From Shewanella abyssi (GTDB lineage: Bacteria > Pseudomonadota > Gammaproteobacteria > Enterobacterales > Shewanellaceae): a DNA stretch of 64,000 bases. The stretch spans positions 186,001 to 250,000 of the forward strand of contig NZ_JAKIKR010000001.1 in the NCBI RefSeq assembly GCF_023284025.1, written 5' to 3'. The notes beneath the pieces are model-generated. The model worked only from the letters and a program-made list of their open reading frames with translations, made no database searches and had not been told where the DNA came from. Both the position numbers and the translations under genes were made by a program. Positions 58,314-64,000 of the stretch are shown here, piece after piece; position 1 is the first letter of the stretch; the number at the start of each line of letters is the position of its first letter.

Positions 58314-59855
58314 TTAAGCCTCTTGATTAACGCGGGATAGCACCGGTAAAATTTTACTCACCTTATCAAACGTTTCTTGATACTCAGCATCAACCTTAGA
58401 GTCAGCAACGATTCCGCCTCCCGCCCAGCAATACAGCACGTTAGTCTGTTTTGAATCGAACGGACTATTATGCTTTTGCGCGACTAGGGTACGAATAGTG
58501 ATACTGGTATCCATATTGCCGTTTTGGCTAATATAACCAATAGATCCACAGTAAAGACTTCTTCGTGATGGTTCAAGCTCTTCAATGATGGCCATCGCAC
58601 GGATTTTTGGTGCTCCAGTGATGGACCCACCGGGAAAGCAGGCTTTCAAAAGATCGCTAGCGTCTAACGTTGGTTTTAACGTAGCCGTTACAGTACTCAC
58701 CAGATGATGCACTGCAGGAAAGCTTTCTATATCAAAAAGTGTCGGCACACTGACCGAGCCAGCGGTGGCAACCTTACCTATATCATTCCTCAACAAGTCG
58801 ACAATCATTAGATTTTCAGCGCGATCCTTTTCAGATGTGGCTAATAGCGAAGCCATCTGTTCATCTATGCGTGGATCACTATCTCTAGGCATGGTGCCTT
58901 TTATTGGCTTGGTCTGTATTTGATCCGCTTGTAAAGAGACAAACCGTTCCGGTGATATTGATAATACAGCGTGCTGAGGGAGCCTAATAAAGGCAGAAAA
59001 TGGCGCTGCATTACTCTCTCTTAGCGCTAAGTAGGCTTGCCATTCATCGCCTTCATACTGGCTACTAAATCGTTGTGTTAGGTTTATCTGGTAGCAATCG
59101 CCGTTCTGGAGGTACTGCTGTATTCGACTGAATTTGTCGCTGTAGGCGGCGGCATCGGTTTGATTTTGCCAACCGCTGGTTAATCTAAAAGGTTTTTTGC
59201 TAGCATACTTTAACGCATTAGCCCTAGTTGCAAGATTTTCTGATGGTTCGAGATTTGATTGTATACTCTTTGACTCGGAAATTAGCGAATCAAGCGCCGC
59301 TTTTGTTTTCTCTAAATCATACTGGCTTTGATAATGCACCAGCGTCCATACCTGCAACTGATAATCAAACACCAGCGCCCAATCATATAGCCCTACATTC
59401 ATCACTGGCAGTGAAATATCGTCTTTTGCGATAACCGGCAGTTTTTCGATGTTACGCGCTAAATCATAACTAAAACAGCCCATAGCTCCCCCCGAAAAGG
59501 GTAACGAGCTGTCCTTGAGAATGGGGAAGAGTTCAGACAAGGTCCGTTTTAACAGACTAAAAGGATCCTCCGTGTATTGCTCAATGTAATGGCATGATGA
59601 TAGTTGGTTGCTTGCAAGCGAGAATAACGGTTCTCTATTGGTTGTTTTTGTTATTTGAGTTGAGCTTTCACTGCTGACCAATGTCGCAATTGGACTTACG
59701 CAGATCACATCGCACTTTGCATCAACATGATCGGCATCCGCAGAATCGAGTAAAATGGCCCAAGGGGAATCAGAAAATAGGCCAAAAAGTGTTTTAGTGT
59801 CTAAATTCCAATCAAGACGCATCGAAAATACGGATTTAGGCGCCGATTTGTTCAT
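58314..59855 (-). CDS. pabB: aminodeoxychorismate synthase component I
   Basis: A 513-residue chorismate-using enzyme that makes 4-amino-4-deoxychorismate for folate, with glutamine amidotransferase PabA. The C-terminal chorismate-binding domain shows NGDCYQINLTQRF, the loop KPIKGTMPRDSD, EKDRAENLMIVDLLRNDIGK and PGGSITGAPKIRAM. The N-terminal domain is more variable. It is longer than E. coli PabB (453) by an N-terminal extension. Operon with the Nudix gene. Confidence 0.93.
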   Translation of the reverse strand: MNKSAPKSVFSMRLDWNLDTKTLFGLFSDSPWAILLDSADADHVDAKCDVICVSPIATLVSSESSTQITKTTNREPLFSLASNQLSSCHYIEQYTEDPFSLLKRTLSELFPILKDSSLPFSGGAMGCFSYDLARNIEKLPVIAKDDISLPVMNVGLYDWALVFDYQLQVWTLVHYQSQYDLEKTKAALDSLISESKSIQSNLEPSENLATRANALKYASKKPFRLTSGWQNQTDAAAYSDKFSRIQQYLQNGDCYQINLTQRFSSQYEGDEWQAYLALRESNAAPFSAFIRLPQHAVLSISPERFVSLQADQIQTKPIKGTMPRDSDPRIDEQMASLLATSEKDRAENLMIVDLLRNDIGKVATAGSVSVPTLFDIESFPAVHHLVSTVTATLKPTLDASDLLKACFPGGSITGAPKIRAMAIIEELEPSRRSLYCGSIGYISQNGNMDTSITIRTLVAQKHNSPFDSKQTNVLYCWAGGGIVADSKVDAEYQETFDKVSKILPVLSRVNQEA

Positions 59856-60033
59856 CTATTAACCCTATCTAAAATGTGATGTTTAACTCAAAGTCGCGAA
59901 AGAGTATCATATTGCTAACACAAGTTATAAAAACAAAACACACAAGCCGATAAGGCTGCTGGAGCGTACATCTCAGTCTTTTAATGGGATGTATCAGTCA
60001 TTAAAATAAGTGTCTGTTAAAAAGGAAGTGTCT

Positions 60034-61551
60034 GTGAGCAAAATACCTGTAATCAAGCAAGCCGATTTAATCGAAAGCGTTGCTGATGCCCTGCAATATA
60101 TCTCCTATTATCACCCAAAAGATTTCGTCGACTCAATGGCTGATGCCTATGAGCGTGAAGAAAGTGCCGCTGCAAAAGATGCGATAGCACAGATCTTGAT
60201 CAATTCACGCATGTCAGCCGAAGGAAAACGTCCTCTTTGCCAAGATACAGGTATCGTGACCAGTTTCGTTAAAATTGGTATGGGCGTGCAGTGGGATAAA
60301 ACCGATATGACGGTTCAAGAGATGGTAGATGAAGGCGTACGCCGCGCTTACACCAATCCTGATAACCCTCTTCGAGCCTCTATTGTTGCCGATCCTGCTG
60401 GTGGCCGTAAGAATACCAAAGACAATACGCCATCTGTAGTGCACGTCGAAATGGTGCCGGGCAATCATATCGATGTGGCAATCGCAGCTAAAGGCGGTGG
60501 CTCTGAAAACAAATCCAAGATGGTGATGCTTAATCCATCAGATGACATTGCCGCCTGGGTTGAAAAAACATTGCCGACAATGGGCGCCGGTTGGTGTCCT
60601 CCTGGAATGCTCGGCATTGGTATAGGTGGTACCGCTGAGAAAGCCGCAGTGATGGCGAAAGAATCGTTAATGGATCCGGTCGATATTCATGAGTTACAAG
60701 CGCGCGGCGCTGAAACGACTGAGGAAAAACTGCGTTTAGAGATTTTTGAACGTGCTAATAAATTAGGTATTGGCGCTCAAGGGCTCGGCGGCGTTACCAC
60801 TGTATTGGATGTTAAGATCAAATCTGCCCCGACACACGCCGCATCTAAGCCTGTAGTGATGATCCCCAACTGCGCCGCAACTCGTCACGTACACTTTCAT
60901 TTAGATGGCAGTGGCCCGGCTGAACTCACACCACCATCGCTTGACGACTGGCCAAAAATCACTTGGGAAGTGGGCGAGAACGTGCGCCGCGTAAATCTGG
61001 ATACCCTTACCCAAGCAGAGATGGAGCAGTGGCAGAGCGGTGATACCGTGTTACTCAGCGGCAAGATGTTGACTGGACGAGATGCGGCTCATAAGCGCAT
61101 TCAAACTTTAATTGAAAGTGGTGAAGGCTTACCTGAAGGCGTCGACTTTAAGGGCAAGTTTATCTACTACGTCGGTCCAGTTGATCCAGTGGGTGATGAA
61201 GTTGTAGGTCCTGCGGGGCCGACGACGGCCACCCGCATGGATAAGTTTACCGATCTGATGTTAGATAAAACAGGCCTGATGGGCATGATCGGTAAAGCGG
61301 AGCGTGGACCGGCTACGGTTGCATCCATTAAGAAGCATAAGTCTTGCTATCTAATGGCGGTTGGCGGCGCTGCGTACTTGGTGTCTAAAGCGATTAAAAA
61401 GTCTCGAGTCGTCGCTTTTGAAGACTTAGGAATGGAAGCTATCTATGAATTTGATGTAAAAGATATGCCAGTAACCGTTGCCGTTGATTCCGAGGGGGTT
61501 AATGCCCACGATACTGGACCTGCTATCTGGAAAGTAAAGTTAAACGGATAG
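60034..61551 (+). CDS. fumA: class I (iron-sulfur) fumarate hydratase
   Basis: A protein of 505 residues from the GTG at 60034, seven bp after AAGGA, which gives the family-typical start SKIPVIKQADLIESVADALQ. The frame is open up to 60010, but those codons hold the ribosome site. It interconverts fumarate and malate in the TCA cycle using a [4Fe-4S] cluster; ligand cysteines are in RPLCQDTGIV, in the IPNCAATRH region and in KSCYLMAVGG. Such enzymes are O2-sensitive. FumA-like and FumB-like cannot be told apart. Single gene. Confidence 0.94.
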   Translation: MSKIPVIKQADLIESVADALQYISYYHPKDFVDSMADAYEREESAAAKDAIAQILINSRMSAEGKRPLCQDTGIVTSFVKIGMGVQWDKTDMTVQEMVDEGVRRAYTNPDNPLRASIVADPAGGRKNTKDNTPSVVHVEMVPGNHIDVAIAAKGGGSENKSKMVMLNPSDDIAAWVEKTLPTMGAGWCPPGMLGIGIGGTAEKAAVMAKESLMDPVDIHELQARGAETTEEKLRLEIFERANKLGIGAQGLGGVTTVLDVKIKSAPTHAASKPVVMIPNCAATRHVHFHLDGSGPAELTPPSLDDWPKITWEVGENVRRVNLDTLTQAEMEQWQSGDTVLLSGKMLTGRDAAHKRIQTLIESGEGLPEGVDFKGKFIYYVGPVDPVGDEVVGPAGPTTATRMDKFTDLMLDKTGLMGMIGKAERGPATVASIKKHKSCYLMAVGGAAYLVSKAIKKSRVVAFEDLGMEAIYEFDVKDMPVTVAVDSEGVNAHDTGPAIWKVKLNG

Positions 61552-61646
61552 TCATTAACCGGTATTAATCAATTGTCGTTATAGGGTTAACGTATCGCTA
61601 ACCCAGCTGTTGATGATATCGTTTGCTAAGTCACCGTCACCCTTTG

Positions 61647-61675
61647 AATGGCTTAAACGTATTGCTTAAGCCATT
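61647..61675 (+). terminator. hairpin after fumarase
   Basis: AATGGCTTAA (61647-61656) and TTAAGCCATT (61666-61675), a perfect 10-bp stem with a 9-nt loop. Only a weak T-rich tail follows. Confidence 0.55.
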
Positions 61676-61766
61676 TAATTTGGATAATGTGCTGTATTCG
61701 CTTCAGTGATTATTTTGTCGCCCATCGTGGTAACACACCTTTAAACATAACAATAAGACTAAAACG

Positions 61767-63818
61767 ATGAAAAAAACTGCAATCATTATGGCGTTAGCCT
61801 CTGTTGGCGCTGCTTTTAGCGTTCAAGCTGCATCTCCCACGCCTTTTACCGTTCAACAACTCGTTAAAATTAATAAACTCCATTCGGCTGTATTATCCAA
61901 TGATGGCACTAAAGTGGTCTATGCTGTCAAAAATGTTGATACCAATGGAAAGGGCAGTTCAGACCTTTATATTCAAGATGTAAACTCAAGCACAGCCAAT
62001 GCAAAACAGCTCACACAGTTTGCAGGGACAGAGCACAGCGTGGCATTTGGCCCAAATGACAACAGCATCTATTTTATTGCCGCGCGCGATGGTTCAAGCC
62101 AAATTTACCAACTGCCTTTAGAGGGTGGTGAAGCGAAGCAAGTCTCAGATTTTCCACTCGACGTTGAAGGCTTTAAGCTTGCAAATGACGGTACTCAAGT
62201 CGTGGTCAACATGCGTGTTTTCCCTGACTGCACAGACTTAGCATGCTCAAAAGATAAATTTGATGCAGAAGCTGCGCGTACATCAACAGGCCGCGAGTAT
62301 AAACAGTTGATGGTGAGACATTGGGATACCTGGAATGACCATTCTAGAAGCCACCTATTTGTCGCACAGCTTAATGGAAAGACAGTCACTACGGCAGTTG
62401 ATGTTACTGCTGGCCTTGATACTGAAACACCACCCAAGCCGTTCTCAGGAATGGAAGAGGTGACTTTCACACCTGATGGTAAGTTTGTCGTTTATAGCGC
62501 TAAAGCACCTAGTAAAGACCAAGCTTGGACGACAAACTATGATTTGTGGCAGGTGAGCGTGGATGGCGGTGATGTCAAAAACTTAACGGAGTCCAATAAA
62601 GCGTGGGATGCTCATCCAATATTTTCTGCCGATGGACGTTATTTGGCATATTTAGCCATGACAAAAGCGGGCTTTGAGGCTGATCGTTATCGCATCATGT
62701 TACGCGATACCGTCACCGGCCAAGAAAAAGAAATTGCGCCGCTGTGGGATCGTAGCCCAAGTTCATTGGCATTTGGTAAAGACAACAAAACACTTTACGT
62801 GACAGCGCAAGATATTGGCCAAGTGTCTATCTTCGAAGTGAACACCCAATTTGGCGATATTAAAACGATTTATAACGAAGGTAGTAACAGTGTCGTTGGC
62901 ATCAGTGCTGACAAGATAGTCTTTAGTCATAAATCACTTGTAGAACCAGGCGATCTTTACTCTATTAATTTAGATGGCCAAAACCTAAGCCGCTTAACAG
63001 AGATAAACAAAGACAAACTCGCTGAAATTAAGTTTGGTGAATATCAACAGTTTAGTTTTAAAGGATGGAATAACGAAGAGGTTTATGGTTACTGGATAAA
63101 GCCTTCAAACTATAAAGCCGGCGAACAATACCCAATCGCCTTCTTAGTTCATGGTGGACCACAAGGTTCATTTGGTAACTCGTTTAGTAGTCGTTGGAAT
63201 GCACAATTATGGGCTGGTGCGGGTTATGGCGTGGTGATGATTGATTTCCACGGTTCGACGGGTTACGGTCAAGCATTTACCGATTCAATCACTCAAGATT
63301 GGGGCGGAAAGCCACTAGAAGATCTTCAAAAAGGCCTAGCGGCAGTGACGAAACAGCAAAAGTGGCTCGATGGCGATCGTGCCTGTGCACTTGGTGGTTC
63401 TTACGGTGGCTACATGATGAACTGGATCCAAGGTAACTGGAACGATGGTTTCAAGTGTCTGATTAATCATGCCGGTCTGTTTGACATGCGCTCTATGTAT
63501 TACGTCACTGAAGAGCTTTGGTTCCCAGAGTATGAGTTTGGTGGCACTTATGATGCTAACAAAGCGCTGTACGAGAAGTTTAACCCAGTCAACTACGTTG
63601 AGAACTGGCAGACACCTATGATGGTTATCCACGGTGAGAAAGATTTCCGTGTTCCTTATGGTCAAGGACTTGCTGCCTACACCTTTATGCAGCGTAAAGG
63701 GATCCCGTCTGAGCTACTCATATACCCGGATGAAAACCACTGGATCTTAAACCCGGATAACTTAGAGCAATGGTACGACAATGTTTTAGGTTGGATGGAC
63801 CGTTGGACTGAGAAGTAA
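61767..63818 (+). CDS. secreted S9-family prolyl oligopeptidase-like peptidase
   Basis: A 683-residue exported peptidase. The signal peptide ends in SVQAAS (about residue 22), a seven-bladed beta-propeller (about 35-420) contains repeated SADGRYLAYLA-type WD40-like units, and the alpha/beta hydrolase domain has the nucleophile in GGSYGGYMM (Ser545), Asp in GEKDFRVPYGQ and His in DENHWIL. It resembles dipeptidyl/acylaminoacyl peptidases and likely degrades peptides in the periplasm or outside. Single gene with its own terminator. Confidence 0.92.
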   Translation: MKKTAIIMALASVGAAFSVQAASPTPFTVQQLVKINKLHSAVLSNDGTKVVYAVKNVDTNGKGSSDLYIQDVNSSTANAKQLTQFAGTEHSVAFGPNDNSIYFIAARDGSSQIYQLPLEGGEAKQVSDFPLDVEGFKLANDGTQVVVNMRVFPDCTDLACSKDKFDAEAARTSTGREYKQLMVRHWDTWNDHSRSHLFVAQLNGKTVTTAVDVTAGLDTETPPKPFSGMEEVTFTPDGKFVVYSAKAPSKDQAWTTNYDLWQVSVDGGDVKNLTESNKAWDAHPIFSADGRYLAYLAMTKAGFEADRYRIMLRDTVTGQEKEIAPLWDRSPSSLAFGKDNKTLYVTAQDIGQVSIFEVNTQFGDIKTIYNEGSNSVVGISADKIVFSHKSLVEPGDLYSINLDGQNLSRLTEINKDKLAEIKFGEYQQFSFKGWNNEEVYGYWIKPSNYKAGEQYPIAFLVHGGPQGSFGNSFSSRWNAQLWAGAGYGVVMIDFHGSTGYGQAFTDSITQDWGGKPLEDLQKGLAAVTKQQKWLDGDRACALGGSYGGYMMNWIQGNWNDGFKCLINHAGLFDMRSMYYVTEELWFPEYEFGGTYDANKALYEKFNPVNYVENWQTPMMVIHGEKDFRVPYGQGLAAYTFMQRKGIPSELLIYPDENHWILNPDNLEQWYDNVLGWMDRWTEK

Positions 63819-63830
63819 ATTCAATTTAGC

Positions 63831-63860
63831 AAAGCCAGAACATATGTTCTGGCTTTTTTT
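63831..63860 (+). terminator. terminator after S9 peptidase
   Basis: AAAGCCAGAACA (63831-63842) and TGTTCTGGCTTT (63845-63856) form an almost complete palindrome, followed by a T run. Confidence 0.88.
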
Positions 63861-64000
63861 TGTCGATTAGTTGCTGTGCCGAGTAAAACGGATAACGGGT
63901 TACTCTGAAGCGATTTGGTAGAGCTAAATATTGCAATAGCTAATCAAGTTGGCTTGGTAACAAGCACGAGCAAAGATCTGGCCTATAACACTTATCTGAA

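Overview
The window reads as a chromosomal segment of a marine gammaproteobacterium, almost certainly Shewanella. The reasons are the kdnA-kdnB-kdsB cluster for 8-amino-Kdo (a lipid A core sugar route characterised in Shewanella), a leftward hyaABCD/hyp [NiFe]-hydrogenase locus in the gene order known from Shewanella, Vibrio/Shewanella-type DUF proteins (DUF2897, DUF3334, DUF3612-type regulator) and FNR/EtrA- and CRP-type sites. No rRNA, tRNA or CRISPR array was recognised.

Layout. (1) 0-17 kb is mostly housekeeping: 8-amino-Kdo synthesis and activation; carbonic anhydrase; a yffB-dapE-vanY-type operon; the general PTS (ptsH-ptsI-crr, with an ACT-domain gene upstream); a chemoreceptor; a CheX-like DUF3334 gene; a DEDDh exonuclease; the ribosomal oxygenase roxA; an outer-membrane protein. 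A 220-bp element with 23-bp terminal inverted repeats lies between the ACT gene and the chemoreceptor. (2) 17-23.5 kb holds a Gre-like factor, two GNAT acetyltransferases, a small lipoprotein, an XRE/M78-type regulator facing a fragment of malate synthase G, and an RsmB/NOL1-type rRNA methyltransferase. (3) 23.7-29.5 kb is a more AT-rich envelope block: an O-antigen-ligase/Wzy-like membrane protein, an LtaS/EptA-like alkaline-phosphatase-fold enzyme and a small membrane protein in one operon, divergent from an L,D-transpeptidase coupled to a solo winged-HTH protein. (4) 30.3-43.1 kb is a complete Tad/Flp pilus locus (flp, tadV, AAA ATPase, rcpC, rcpA, lipoprotein, tadG, tadE, tadF, tadZ, tadA, tadB, tadC, tadD). 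(5) 43.2-55 kb is the periplasm-facing uptake [NiFe]-hydrogenase with its full Hyp maturation set, read leftward, plus a divergent HypF paralogue that seems to have lost its catalytic residues. (6) 55-64 kb is housekeeping again: asnS, a Nudix hydrolase, pabB, class I fumarase and a secreted S9 peptidase.

How the parts work together. The hydrogenase block encodes structural subunits (HyaA, HyaB), membrane anchor (HyaC), processing protease (HyaD) and cofactor assembly (HypA-F). FNR-like boxes lie upstream of hyaA and again upstream of hypB, each at class II spacing from a -10-like hexamer, which suggests two anaerobically induced transcripts. The Tad locus has its own pilin with a terminator right after it, so pilin can be made in excess over the machine. 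It also has an extra AAA ATPase that the textbook Tad set lacks.

Best candidates for something under-described: the degenerate HypF-like protein in the hydrogenase operon, the AAA ATPase inside the Tad operon, the L,D-transpeptidase/solo-HTH pair beside the pilus genes, the malate-synthase-G remnant with its regulator and three phased operator-like repeats, and the structured 220-bp inverted-repeat element.
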